A stretch of DNA of 64,000 nt from the NCBI RefSeq assembly GCF_012911895.1, contig NZ_JAAXCV010000019.1:62001-126000 (forward strand), given 5' to 3'. Under the pieces are notes generated by a model. That model was not told the DNA's origin and searched no databases. It saw only the letters and a program-made list of their open reading frames with translations. Both the position numbers and the translations under genes were made by a program. Below, in pieces: positions 25,042-34,224 of this stretch. Every line of letters starts with the position of its first letter. The stretch's first letter is position 1. Source of the DNA: Bacillus sp. RO3. GTDB taxonomy: Bacteria; Bacillota; Bacilli; Bacillales; Bacillaceae_B.

Positions 25042-26722
25042 ACTCCTCAATATACGGCTGTTCCTTCAAATGACTCGTATGCTCCACCATGGCATAATAA
25101 AAATGGGGATACTCCACCCACCGCAATGGAACCGTCAGTTGAAGCACATTGTCTTTATTGAAAACGTTGATCTGCTTCTTATCATACGTCACTTTCTTGA
25201 TCTCCTGGAGAGGGATGCTTTCCTTCTTATCCCCTTTTACCTTGATCAATTCACGGCCCACAATCGATACCGCACTCCGCTTTTTCTTCCAAAGTTCAAA
25301 GACGGTCAGGATCCCGCCTATAAGAGTGAAGGCAAGGGATATATAAATCTCTTTATCGATTCCGTTCATGAGGACCTTTGCCCAGTGACCGATCAGGATG
25401 GCATAGAAGAACCATAATCCTTTCGACAATCCAGGTGAGCTGTCATAATAAACGGTCTGTTCACTCTCCCGTTCGTTCTCTTCCCGCATTTTCAAAAACT
25501 GTTGTTTATGCTCCTCCACCGTTCTGTCACCGAAGGGCTCGAGATCCGTGTAGGTGCCTTCCCACATGTCCGCGCCGTCATCCTCTTCCTCGAGATCGTA
25601 CCCCCCGACCCAGGCCGTGAGCACGTCTTCACCATGGGAAAAGCTCATGAGATAATAGCGGAGGGACTGACAGTAAGAATTGACGGTGTCCACTTTGTCC
25701 ACCACCTGGATATTCTCTGGATAGATGTTCAAGTGCTCCCCTTCTTCATCATGCAAAAAGGCAAGATGGCTGAACAGATGCGACCTAGCCAACACCGGCT
25801 GTTTAGGATGTACGGGAAAAACATGTTCTTTATGATGTTCCGCGAGTCCCCAATACAGCATCTCGGCACTTTCTACATTCCCAGCCAGAGTTTCAAGGGT
25901 TTCCCGTTGCACAGGGATGTTCTTATTCAAACAGACGACTGCCGCATTCGAGCTGATCCTCGGATCGTTAAATAACACAGCCTCCTTCAGCAGCTCTTCT
26001 GTCTCTTCAGCGTAATAAAAGTTCATCAATCCGATCAGCGTATTGATCCGATACCTCAGGACAAAGTAGCTGCCTTTCCAGGATCGATACACATATTCCG
26101 CTTTATACTCCGCATCGTACACCCGATACTCGTCCCTCAGCTGTTGATAATCAGCAAGGAGCACCGGCATCACCTGTGACTTTCTATACCCCGCCTCGAC
26201 ACCTGATTCATTGATGGCCGTCAGGAAAGCATAGTACATATATTTATAATGTGGCGATTCCAGCTGTTTAAACGTCTTATCCACGATGCCTCTTAACAGG
26301 ACTGGAAACTCACACAATTCATCAACGGGCAGCTCCACTTCCTCATCCAGGATCAACCGTACCGTCTTATCATGAATCTCCTGGAAAATCCCCTCATCCT
26401 TCGTGGACAGAAGACAGGTCAGGGCACGGACCTTCGCATCGGAATCCAACTGGTCAAAATAACGAATGATCTCATCAATGATTTCTGGCATCGGATAATC
26501 ACAGACAAAATCCATTAAAGCAAGAGAAGGGTTGTCCCAACTGTCCACACGCTCAGGAAAAGAAGAAGCCGCTGCCTTCACCATATCCTTTAATACTTCA
26601 ATCCGAATCTGCAGGTGATCATTCTCTTTCAACTCATACAAACTACCCATCGCTTCAAACCGCTTCCCCGGGTCAGAATGATGGAATTGCTTCATAATAC
26701 TTCTTACTTTCATCTCGCTCAT
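25040..26722 (-). CDS. Uncharacterised HEAT-like protein with C-terminal membrane segment
   Basis: A 560-aa protein I do not recognise. Residues 1-370 are helical in pairs, like HEAT or Armadillo repeats. An acidic linker follows, then two membrane helices near 455-495 and a C-terminal beta-rich domain (about 500-550) that may be PH-like (QEIKKVTYDKKQINVFNKDN). It thus seems membrane-tethered with cytosolic domains. The start MSEMKVRS follows AGAAGGGG; upstream in-frame ATGs lack an RBS. It seems monocistronic. The 283 bp upstream hold no gene. Confidence 0.75.
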   Translation of the reverse strand: MSEMKVRSIMKQFHHSDPGKRFEAMGSLYELKENDHLQIRIEVLKDMVKAAASSFPERVDSWDNPSLALMDFVCDYPMPEIIDEIIRYFDQLDSDAKVRALTCLLSTKDEGIFQEIHDKTVRLILDEEVELPVDELCEFPVLLRGIVDKTFKQLESPHYKYMYYAFLTAINESGVEAGYRKSQVMPVLLADYQQLRDEYRVYDAEYKAEYVYRSWKGSYFVLRYRINTLIGLMNFYYAEETEELLKEAVLFNDPRISSNAAVVCLNKNIPVQRETLETLAGNVESAEMLYWGLAEHHKEHVFPVHPKQPVLARSHLFSHLAFLHDEEGEHLNIYPENIQVVDKVDTVNSYCQSLRYYLMSFSHGEDVLTAWVGGYDLEEEDDGADMWEGTYTDLEPFGDRTVEEHKQQFLKMREENERESEQTVYYDSSPGLSKGLWFFYAILIGHWAKVLMNGIDKEIYISLAFTLIGGILTVFELWKKKRSAVSIVGRELIKVKGDKKESIPLQEIKKVTYDKKQINVFNKDNVLQLTVPLRWVEYPHFYYAMVEHTSHLKEQPYIEE

Positions 26723-27005
26723 GGTTACCCCTTCTCTTAACATTCGACATATTCTTATTTTAATATGGAGAAACAGGCGGCACATGGTTCTTTATGCCTG
26801 TTAAATTTAATATCTTTACAGGTATCCCCTCCTCATCCATAGTACAATCCACCATTGCATTCACACTGTTTGAGATCATTCTATTCCTAACTCTATAAGT
26901 CTTAAGTCGTATGTAGAGATCCATCTCAGGCTCATTATCCATAAAGCATATATTTTGTACCATTAGATTGTACGATAGTGATGTCTGAGGAGAGTGTAGA
27001 AAATC

Positions 27006-27707
27006 GTGAAAAATATTTATTTCATTCATGGATTGATGGGAACAGGAGAATCCCATTTCAAAGAACAAATGGATCGTTTTAAAAAGGAATACAACGTTCT
27101 TCCAATTGATTTGCCGGGTCACGGACAGAATGCTCAAGATGCAGAGGATCCCTTTTTTGAACCTACTCTTGAATGGCTGATGAAAGAACTTCGAAAAACA
27201 GGACCTGGTTATATTATCGGACTTTCAATGGGAGCAAGCTTTGCTTTACATTTAGCAATTCGATACCCTGAACTTACAAAAGGGATTGTTCTAACAGGCT
27301 ATGTCCCAACCATTCCTAAACATATGCACGCGACGATGGAAAAGCAATACCACTATTTACACACCATCAAAGAAGAGGTGCCTGAGACAGCCACTGAATA
27401 CCTTTTTCTACATGGGGGACGGTGGGAAGATACGTTACATAAAGTGGTGAAATGTTTTACCTATCACTACCCTGATGTTTCTGATCAACAAATTAAAGAG
27501 TTAACCGTCCCAACATTCATCGTAAATGGAGGAAAAGAACAACATGAAGTCGATTCCGTTCACCATTTATCTTCACTTAACAAGAGGATCAGGCCGGAAA
27601 TCATTCCGGATGGTGGACACCTTGCCAATATGGAGTACCCTTCTTTGTTTAATGAACTGACTTTACGCTTTATTCATACCATTGAAAAGTCAACTTCTAT
27701 TAAATAG
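27006..27707 (+). CDS. Alpha/beta hydrolase
   Basis: A 233-aa alpha/beta-hydrolase with YFIHGLMGTGESHF (oxyanion region), nucleophile elbow GLSMGAS, a cap segment, VPTFIVNGGKEQHEVD with the acid and DGGHLANMEYP with the catalytic His. It is cytosolic; substrate unknown. The GTG start has AGGAGAG 12 bases upstream. Not obviously in an operon. Confidence 0.85.
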   Translation: MKNIYFIHGLMGTGESHFKEQMDRFKKEYNVLPIDLPGHGQNAQDAEDPFFEPTLEWLMKELRKTGPGYIIGLSMGASFALHLAIRYPELTKGIVLTGYVPTIPKHMHATMEKQYHYLHTIKEEVPETATEYLFLHGGRWEDTLHKVVKCFTYHYPDVSDQQIKELTVPTFIVNGGKEQHEVDSVHHLSSLNKRIRPEIIPDGGHLANMEYPSLFNELTLRFIHTIEKSTSIK

Positions 27708-27813
27708 TCAAAAAATAGATACCTGAAAATTCCTATTTATATACGCCTAACCCCACCTCCCCATGTTACAATATTCCTGAAGTGCGTCTTTTAAATTAGG
27801 AGGGGGAATACAC

Positions 27814-28308
27814 ATGTTCACAACCGTACAAGATTTCTTACAAGAATGGAAACAAGAAGCAGCCGTCACTCAAAAGGTACTGAATACCTTGACGGATGAA
27901 TCGTTGAAGCAAGAGGTATCTGAAGATTTATACAGCATCGGAAGTGTCGCCTGGCATATCACGGGAGCCGCTTATTATTTCCCTGCCCAGGTCGGGATTA
28001 CGTTCGAAGTGCCGGATCTTCGTAAAGAAGCCCCTGCCTCTGCAGCTGAGATCAGCGAAACGTATCATCTCGTCAGTGAGCGTCTGTCAGAAGCCGTTAC
28101 GGATCAGGTGTCCGACGAGAAAATGAATGAAATGGTGAATCTGTTCGGGATGGAAATGCCGATTCAGGCTGTATTCCGCCTTCTCATTCAGCACCAGGCT
28201 CATCACCGCGGTCAATTGACGGTCTTAATGAGGCAGGCTGGCCTGAAGGTACCTGGCGTGTATGGTCCGAGTAAGGAAGAAATGGAAGCCATCAGTGCGC
28301 AGAAATAA
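27814..28308 (+). CDS. DinB-family protein
   Basis: A 164-aa four-helix DinB-fold protein with metal-ligand His residues in VAWHITGAAYYF and HQAHHRGQLTVLM. Family members are often bacillithiol-dependent or metal-binding transferases; the substrate is unknown. The ATG has AGGAGGGGG upstream. A second DinB gene lies convergently beyond the terminator. Confidence 0.88.
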   Translation: MFTTVQDFLQEWKQEAAVTQKVLNTLTDESLKQEVSEDLYSIGSVAWHITGAAYYFPAQVGITFEVPDLRKEAPASAAEISETYHLVSERLSEAVTDQVSDEKMNEMVNLFGMEMPIQAVFRLLIQHQAHHRGQLTVLMRQAGLKVPGVYGPSKEEMEAISAQK

Positions 28309-28315
28309 GGAATGG

Positions 28316-28344
28316 GGACAGCCGGCGGGAGCCGGCTGTTTTAG
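28316..28344 (+). terminator. Terminator between convergent dinB genes
   Basis: ACAGCCGGC pairs with GCCGGCTGT, followed by TTTAG. Confidence 0.85.
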
Positions 28345-28354
28345 TGGAAACATG

Positions 28355-28888
28355 TTACGAACGCTTATTCAACACCCCTAGGTACGCCTCCCAAGGGCCG
28401 ACGTCATCCCTGTAACGTTCTGAAAACACCCGTACAATTTGGGAAAGGTGAGTCAGATCATGGACGACCCACGTCGAGATAAGCTCCCTGGCAGTGACTA
28501 CACCGAAAGCAGGATGCAGCCCCGTGGCATCAAGGGAGTGATTCGGATCGAGGAGGATCTCCTGTACCTCTCGGATGTTTTCAGATCGCAGAGTGCGAAA
28601 CTCCATGAGCTTTTCTTCCAGACTCGTTGAAGCACCTTCTTCTAAATGTGAATACCGGTTGAATTCAGGAAACACCTTATTTTCTCCATCTTGAAAGATC
28701 ATCTTCAATCTCGGGATCCAGTTATGCTTTTCCCCTTCAATCAAATGCTCGACTACCTGAACCGCATTCCACGACCCGTCGCCTTCATCACACTGGAGCC
28801 ACCCTTTCGACAATCCCGTCAGGAAATGGTCAAGGGTGATCGGCGTTCTTTCCAACATCTCTATTGCTTCTTGTAAGTCGAATTTCAT
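28355..28888 (-). CDS. DinB-family protein, second copy
   Basis: A 177-aa DinB-fold protein with VEHLIEGEKHNWI and VVHDLTHLSQIVR carrying the three metal-binding His residues. It shares little sequence with its convergent neighbour apart from the fold, so it is not a recent duplicate. RBS GGGGGAAAGAGA precedes the ATG. Confidence 0.87.
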   Translation of the reverse strand: MKFDLQEAIEMLERTPITLDHFLTGLSKGWLQCDEGDGSWNAVQVVEHLIEGEKHNWIPRLKMIFQDGENKVFPEFNRYSHLEEGASTSLEEKLMEFRTLRSENIREVQEILLDPNHSLDATGLHPAFGVVTARELISTWVVHDLTHLSQIVRVFSERYRDDVGPWEAYLGVLNKRS

Positions 28889-28928
28889 TCTCTTTCCCCC
28901 TTCACAGTTTGGACTTTCCCCATCGTAC

Positions 28929-29855
28929 TCAGCTCCGTTTTTGATTTTCCAAGTCCTCCATTACCATCTCACCGTTCAGTGTTGCCCCAAGTTCATATCC
29001 TTCACTGGCTGCCATGATTAATCCTGAGAACCCGTTCTTCGCATCTCCGATAATGTACAATCCTTTTATATCAGTCTCACTCTTATCATCGACTTTATAT
29101 CCACCCATTTCGTTTAACTCGACCCCTAATGAGAATGGAATATCGCTTGCATGAGTCTGACCTGTATCCAATAGAAATCCATCGGACCTTTCAAAGGATT
29201 CCCCCGTTTCCACGACTACTCTTTCTAATTGTCCATCTGTTGATTGCAGCTCAACGATTGGAGATTCCACCAGTTGGACGCCATGCCCTATGAGGTCCTC
29301 CCTCTCACTTTCTGTTAACTGGGCTTTCCCGTTTGTAAACACAATGAGGTCCTTACTCCAGTGGTAGATCATTTTCAAATAGGGCATAAGCCAATCGTCG
29401 TTTCCGAATAAGGCTACCTTCTTATCCCTTCTTTCCCATCCATCACAATAAGGACACGGAAAAACAGAGCTCCCATAGACTTCTTTCAGTCCTTTCATAG
29501 GAGGGAGAACATCCTTCATACCTGTTGCAAAAATGACCTTTTTACTTCTATATCTCTTCTTCTCATTCGTTGTAACTTGGAATATAGAGTTTATTTTGAC
29601 CACATCCACAACACGATCCTGTTCATAGCGGATGGTCGGATATTTCCATAATTGTTCTAACGACAGCTCCTTGAATTCTTCAGGTTTTATTCCGTCACGA
29701 CTTAAAAATCCATGGGAGGCACGGGTCACTCTGTTTCGTGGCTGATTTTCATCAATGATCAGTGTGCTTCTCCTGGAACGCCCTAAAACAAGTGCTGCAC
29801 TGAGCCCGGCTGCGCCTCCTCCAATGACGATACAATCCAACATGCTTTCAGTCAT
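28929..29855 (-). CDS. Thioredoxin-reductase-like flavoprotein
   Basis: A 308-aa FAD/NAD(P) oxidoreductase with N-terminal dinucleotide motif IVIGGGAAGLSAALVLGR, redox pair CPYCDGWE near residue 136, a KVALFGND segment in place of a classic NADP Rossmann GxGxxA, and the C-terminal FAD motif GLYIIGDAKNGFSGLIMAASEGYELG. The degenerate pyridine-nucleotide motif suggests unusual or absent NADPH use. It overlaps the methyltransferase gene by eight bases in the TetR-led operon. Confidence 0.87.
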   Translation of the reverse strand: MTESMLDCIVIGGGAAGLSAALVLGRSRRSTLIIDENQPRNRVTRASHGFLSRDGIKPEEFKELSLEQLWKYPTIRYEQDRVVDVVKINSIFQVTTNEKKRYRSKKVIFATGMKDVLPPMKGLKEVYGSSVFPCPYCDGWERRDKKVALFGNDDWLMPYLKMIYHWSKDLIVFTNGKAQLTESEREDLIGHGVQLVESPIVELQSTDGQLERVVVETGESFERSDGFLLDTGQTHASDIPFSLGVELNEMGGYKVDDKSETDIKGLYIIGDAKNGFSGLIMAASEGYELGATLNGEMVMEDLENQKRS

Positions 29856-30468
29856 GATTCATCCATCCTTTCCTTACGATCACTTTGGTGGTGACACCTT
29901 CAAATGAACCTTCTTGATGGCCGATTGGGATTGTTTTCACTTCATCTTGTTGTTCAAGTAGTTGAACTCCATTGAACCCAAGCCACTCTTCAGCAACTTG
30001 TTTAGACGATGGAAATTCTTCAGGACTTGCCCCTTCTGGAGTTGAATGTCTATCTTTGAAAAAGCCGAGATAAATGAATACTCCGTCATCCTTTAATAGG
30101 CTATTGATCTTGCTGAACAGCTTCAGTCGCTCTTCTTTAGGGAGATGGACGTAGGAGAGGAGAGCAAGGTCGAACGTTTCATTGCTTTCATAACTGACTA
30201 TATTCCCCACTTCTGCATGAATTCTGTAACTCCTGCGCTTCGCTTCGGATCGAATGAATTGAACCGCAGTGGGAGCCAAATCTATACTCACAACGTCGAA
30301 TCCTTCTTTAGCCAGCCAAAAGCTGTTTCCTCCTTCACCTGCCCCAAGATCGATGGCTTTCCCCCTTTTGATCTCCAGCTTTTTTAATCCGTTTACGAAT
30401 CCATCATCTGGTTCGGTCCAAGGATTCTCATTCCCTTTGTAATATTCTTCTAACGAATAATCGTTCAT
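29848..30468 (-). CDS. Class I SAM-dependent methyltransferase
   Basis: A 206-aa methyltransferase with GKAIDLGAGEGGNSFWLA as SAM motif I, VVSIDLAPTAV as the acidic loop and FDLALLSYVHLP as motif IV. It resembles TehB-like or small-molecule methyltransferases; substrate unknown. The start overlaps the tetR stop by one base, and it is coupled to the flavoprotein. Together they may detoxify a compound sensed by the TetR protein. Confidence 0.87.
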   Translation of the reverse strand: MNDYSLEEYYKGNENPWTEPDDGFVNGLKKLEIKRGKAIDLGAGEGGNSFWLAKEGFDVVSIDLAPTAVQFIRSEAKRRSYRIHAEVGNIVSYESNETFDLALLSYVHLPKEERLKLFSKINSLLKDDGVFIYLGFFKDRHSTPEGASPEEFPSSKQVAEEWLGFNGVQLLEQQDEVKTIPIGHQEGSFEGVTTKVIVRKGWMNHD

Positions 30469-31025
30469 TATTCTTTTTCACCTCTTTCCATTAACAAACC
30501 GTTCTTGAATGTGGTCCATGATAAATTCGGGATCTCATTCGGGGCAACGGAGCCATTATGCATCGTTTCCCACGCTGTAAAGAGAACGCCGTCATACATA
30601 TGGAATACCCATGCGTCTGGAATTTCATGGGAGATATATCCTTCTCCTCGTAACTGTTTGATCAGTTCACTTAACTCTTTGTTCACTTCAGAAAATCGAC
30701 ATGTTTCCGGGTTATGGTCTTCATGTTCTTTATTTTCTTTCATTAGAAGAACAAATCCCTTTTCACCTGCGTTCCTCATAATGATTTCTTTCATCTGTTC
30801 AACTGGATGTTCGTACGTTTCCTTTGCTTGTTTAAAGATCGCTAATGTACGTTGAATCAGGGTTTCGTGAATCTCTTTAAACAGCGTCTCTCGATTTTGG
30901 AAATTCCTGTGAAGCGTCATTCTACTGACTCCGGCAGCTTTAGCGATGTCTTCTAATGAAGCAGACTCATCTTGGCTCAACATGTGAATGGCCTTTTCAA
31001 GTAACAGAGCTTTTGACTTACTCAT
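30468..31025 (-). CDS. TetR-family transcriptional regulator
   Basis: A 185-aa TetR protein with N-terminal HTH (SLEDIAKAAGVSRMTLHRNFQNRETLFKEI split over residues 22-51) and a helical ligand domain. It is the first gene of an operon with a methyltransferase and a flavoprotein. A perfect 18-bp dyad overlaps the transcription start region upstream, so it most likely represses its own operon. Confidence 0.92.
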   Translation of the reverse strand: MSKSKALLLEKAIHMLSQDESASLEDIAKAAGVSRMTLHRNFQNRETLFKEIHETLIQRTLAIFKQAKETYEHPVEQMKEIIMRNAGEKGFVLLMKENKEHEDHNPETCRFSEVNKELSELIKQLRGEGYISHEIPDAWVFHMYDGVLFTAWETMHNGSVAPNEIPNLSWTTFKNGLLMERGEKE

Positions 31026-31041
31026 GGAACAACCTCCTTTG

Positions 31042-31090
31042 TGTTACATCGTTGTAACATATAGTACACCTAAGTAACACGAAGAGTCAA
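31042..31090 (-). promoter_or_regulatory. Promoter and TetR operator
   Basis: On the minus strand TTGACT (31085-31090) and TACTAT (31061-31066) are 18 bp apart. The dyad TGTTACATCGTTGTAACA (31042-31059) covers the start point, and a third GTGTTAC half site lies in the spacer. Confidence 0.8.
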
Positions 31091-31144
31091 CTCTTACGTT
31101 TGAGTGACTCTTCTTCACAATGAGATTTCTGAATGGTTCCCTCT

Positions 31145-31198
31145 TAAGCATGGGGCCGGTTCCCACGCTTCCTCTCTGAAAGCACACGAACCGTCCCG
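31145..31198. repeat. Dispersed palindromic repeat, copy 3
   Basis: Left arm AAGCATGGGGCCGGTTCCCA then CGCTTCC; right arm GAAAGCACACGAACCGTCCC. The arms can fold on each other. It lies between divergent/tandem units with no gene in 31091-31350. Confidence 0.8.
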
Positions 31199-31260
31199 TA
31201 GCATCCCGCAGAGGAAGAGCATCCATTCAAATCACGTAACGGAAGGCTTTACAAAGCACA

Positions 31261-31303
31261 CTGCCCCCCGTCGAACGTCTGGTTTTCGTTCAACGGGGGG
31301 CAG
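31261..31303 (-). terminator. Strong hairpin after the FtsX-like gene
   Basis: CTGCCCCCCGTCGAACG (31261-31277) pairs with the complementary 31287-31303 with a single G-U pair, 17 bp in all. No U-tract follows, so it may end transcription with Rho or protect the 3' end. Confidence 0.5.
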
Positions 31304-31350
31304 AAGCCCATCGATATTCACTGGGATGTCGGGTTTCAATGATGATTTCG

Positions 31351-32544
31351 TTATTCGAATTCCTTGCCTTTTTTCAAGAGGTGAATGATATCCTCCCGAC
31401 AGATTTTCCTGATTCCCATGAGATAGACGAATGCTAATGTGAACACTAGGATGACGGCATCCAGCAACACGATGCTCCATAAATGAGTGAAGCTGACCGG
31501 GATGAGCTTCAGGAAATAGTTAAGGAGGAAAAGGAGAACCGCCATAAAGAAAATGTTGCGAAACAGAATAAAGAGCAGCTTTGTATAAATTTTGATGATC
31601 GCTTCCGTCTTATACCCTATTAATTTAAGAATCGCGATCTCCTTCTTTTGTATCCTGAGGAAGTTAATCATCAATAATATGGCGGTTACAATGGATGTCA
31701 GAACCAGGAATACACTTAGAATGATGAGAATGAATTGATTGGTCGAGATGTTGATGGAGAAATTTTCAAAGCTGTTGAACGTGTAGCTTGTATAATAGTT
31801 TCCTTCTTTCAGAAGCTTGCCGACACGGTCTACATCTTTGATATCCTTCACGTACACAATCACTTTATTCAGCTGTGATTCTTGAATGTATTCGAAGCTG
31901 TTTGAAGATTCCTGATACATGATTCTGGTCAGCTTCTCCGCCTCTTTTTCATTCACATAGGCCTGGTTGTTATCCGGGATGGAATGGATCAACACAGCAT
32001 TCTCATTGGTCGCACCCTTTTCAGCGGTCATTTCCATGGGAACGGCTTGACTCGAGGAGAAGCCCCCGTCCTTTTCTTCAATGACAGGTACGTTCAAGGT
32101 AAGCTTGTCCTCCTGACTGTCACGGACACAGATGCTGTTGTCCTTTAACGTACAATCCTCACTGACTAAAAAAGCGAGCTCCTCACTGATCCCCACGAGG
32201 GAATAGGCTGTTTCCATGGACGAATGATAGACTGTTGGCAGCGTATAAACGGGATACGCCTTCGCCTCTTCAGACAGACCATGTTTCTCCAACAGACCAT
32301 TGATGCTTGTATAGTCTTCCAGTTCGACATTCGTCGTTGACTCGCCATTTCCTTTCCCGCTCACATGAATCACCTTGACATTATTGTTGTCGAGGAAATC
32401 CCGGTTGATCATCTCATATTGGTTGGAAATATAAGCTGCCATAAAGTTAAGCATACTGAGGGAAATGACCATGACGACCATGGATATGGTAAGGAAGTGA
32501 TGTGTTTTCTTCCTGAGCATGTTCACAACAAACGATTGATTCAT
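31351..32544 (-). CDS. FtsX-like ABC permease
   Basis: A 397-aa membrane protein with one N-terminal helix (about 17-37), a 240-residue extracytoplasmic domain and three C-terminal helices with the FtsX/MacB feature KKEIAILKLIGYK. This topology fits mechanotransmission-type ABC systems or peptide-immunity transporters rather than a plain importer. The start overlaps the ATPase stop by four bases. It is the last gene of the secreted-protein cassette. Confidence 0.85.
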   Translation of the reverse strand: MNQSFVVNMLRKKTHHFLTISMVVMVISLSMLNFMAAYISNQYEMINRDFLDNNNVKVIHVSGKGNGESTTNVELEDYTSINGLLEKHGLSEEAKAYPVYTLPTVYHSSMETAYSLVGISEELAFLVSEDCTLKDNSICVRDSQEDKLTLNVPVIEEKDGGFSSSQAVPMEMTAEKGATNENAVLIHSIPDNNQAYVNEKEAEKLTRIMYQESSNSFEYIQESQLNKVIVYVKDIKDVDRVGKLLKEGNYYTSYTFNSFENFSINISTNQFILIILSVFLVLTSIVTAILLMINFLRIQKKEIAILKLIGYKTEAIIKIYTKLLFILFRNIFFMAVLLFLLNYFLKLIPVSFTHLWSIVLLDAVILVFTLAFVYLMGIRKICREDIIHLLKKGKEFE

Positions 32545-33143
32545 TGAAATGTACCTCTTTCTAACGAGAGCGTCGTGTCTGCATACTCCTTCACCAGGGA
32601 ATCATGCGTCGATACGATGATTAATCGTTCTTTCGAGAGATTCACGAGTAAATGCAATAGATCTTCCTTTATTTCATAATCGATACTGGCCGTCGGTTCA
32701 TCCAACAGGATGACCTCCGGAGCATTTAACAGGGCCCTGGCAATAGATACTCTCTGTTTCTCCCCGCCGGAAAGGAACGAGACCTTTTCATGGATCAGAC
32801 TCTCGATACTGAGCTTCCTGCATATGTCCTGAATGACTCCATCGTACTCCTCTTCTTTGTACTCGGTGATGTTCAGCTTCAAATATAAATTTTCTTTCAC
32901 CGTGATATTTGTCAGGAGCATGTGTTCCTGCATGACATATTCAAGCTGGTGGAAGTTCTTTACAACCTTGCCGGCATCCGGTTTTTCAAAACCGGCGATG
33001 ATGTTTAACAGAGTGGATTTGCCACTGCCGCTGGCCCCGTAAATGGCATACAATCCCTTTGAATGAAACGTGTAATCGAGACCAGAGAGAACAGCTTGTC
33101 TATACCTTTTCGTAAGATTCTTTACTTCCAGTAATGTACTCAC
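32541..33143 (-). CDS. ABC transporter ATPase of secreted-protein cassette
   Basis: A 200-aa ATPase with GASGSGKST, LSGGEKQRVSIARAL, VILLDEPTASID and VSTHD, all intact. The GTG start follows GGAGGGATAAC and comes one base after the lipoprotein stop. It pairs with the FtsX-like permease. Confidence 0.9.
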   Translation of the reverse strand: MSTLLEVKNLTKRYRQAVLSGLDYTFHSKGLYAIYGASGSGKSTLLNIIAGFEKPDAGKVVKNFHQLEYVMQEHMLLTNITVKENLYLKLNITEYKEEEYDGVIQDICRKLSIESLIHEKVSFLSGGEKQRVSIARALLNAPEVILLDEPTASIDYEIKEDLLHLLVNLSKERLIIVSTHDSLVKEYADTTLSLERGTFQ

Positions 33144-33144
33144 G

Positions 33145-34023
33145 TTATCCCTCCAACTCGTACACGTTGCCATCAGAGTAAATGGTCAGGGAAGAGCCGT
33201 CCACATCAAACCCCAGAAAATGGCTTCCTGATTGAACAAGTCTTTGGTCAGCGATCTCTCTCACTTCAAATCCCCCTGAATCATCCACTTCCACTATAAA
33301 GCTGCCGGCTGCCCAGGCAAAGACCGTGCCTTCCTCCAATTCCTTCACCGCCTCACGTCCGCAGAAGAAGGTTTCAGCTTTTACATAGCACACCTCTCCG
33401 GAACGGGCACTGATATTCTGAGAGATGTCTTCTGCCACCAACTCAAATGTTGAAAGGGAAAGATCGGTTTGATAGACGTTCTGCTTGTCTTCTTCGTTCA
33501 ACAATAGGAACAGGTGATTCTCTGATGATATTCCAACCCCAAAGATGCTTTCCGTTTTTTCGTTTTTCTCTGTTTTCAGCTGTTCCAGTTCATCCTCTTC
33601 ATTCAGCTGAAAAAGCCCCTTGAACGTCTGCTGATCTTCTGAATATTCCATCACAGCGAAAATATACTGTTCATCCATGACCCCCACTGGGAAAAGGGCC
33701 TCTTGATCATTCTTATGTTCATACACCGTTTGAAAACGCTCATTGACCATCTTTAGAATCTTGAATTCATTCGTTATGGAGTTCCCGCTTGTCACATATT
33801 CATCGTTTCCGGGTAACCGGTACTGAAACTCGTTTTCTGTTGAATCCAGCTTCCCCGTGCTGGATTTCACCTTTGTATCATATGTAAAATATTGAACACC
33901 ATCATACACCAGCCTGCAGTCTTCCCCTGAACATCCGGCCGTTTCATATTTTCCACCGGCCTGTTCATCACAACCGCTCAATAATAGAAACATGGTCATT
34001 CCTATGAATAAAAGCATTCTCAT
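33145..34023 (-). CDS. Lipoprotein of secreted-protein cassette, 292 aa
   Basis: Lipobox LLSGC near residue 18, then a beta-rich protein with repeated short blade-like strands (for example FVMEYSEDQQ-like, LFLLLNEEDKQN, FLGFDVDGSSLTIYSDGNVY), perhaps a beta-propeller. The pairs CSGEDC and CYVKAETFFC may form disulfides. I do not recognise the family. GGAGATGATGAC precedes the ATG. It lies between the secreted 170-aa protein and the ABC genes; a role as surface immunity or sensor protein is inference. Confidence 0.75.
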   Translation of the reverse strand: MRMLLFIGMTMFLLLSGCDEQAGGKYETAGCSGEDCRLVYDGVQYFTYDTKVKSSTGKLDSTENEFQYRLPGNDEYVTSGNSITNEFKILKMVNERFQTVYEHKNDQEALFPVGVMDEQYIFAVMEYSEDQQTFKGLFQLNEEDELEQLKTEKNEKTESIFGVGISSENHLFLLLNEEDKQNVYQTDLSLSTFELVAEDISQNISARSGEVCYVKAETFFCGREAVKELEEGTVFAWAAGSFIVEVDDSGGFEVREIADQRLVQSGSHFLGFDVDGSSLTIYSDGNVYELEG

Positions 34024-34140
34024 GTCATCATCTCCATAAAAAAAGATGGAGTCAGATTGTTTATGTTACATGAACGAGCCTGTTGCCCATATAACCATCT
34101 CATCCAAACTACACTCCATCCATTGTTTTGTTTCGATTGT

Positions 34141-34189
34141 CTGTCCCTTCAAACGGCCATTCATGGTCATAGACCGATTGGAGGGACAG
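34141..34189 (-). terminator. Hairpin after the secreted-protein gene
   Basis: CTGTCCCTTCAAACGG (34141-34156) pairs with CCGATTGGAGGGACAG (34174-34189), 14 of 16 positions. No U-tract follows. It separates the secreted-protein gene from the lipoprotein-ABC genes and may limit read-through. Confidence 0.5.
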
Positions 34190-34224
34190 GTTCATTCTAA
34201 GACTTCATAAAGATTACCATTCTA

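Noticed and set aside
28312..28344. Another copy of the dispersed palindromic repeat
   Set aside because: It shares only GGGGACAG; the rest is an ordinary GC-rich terminator.
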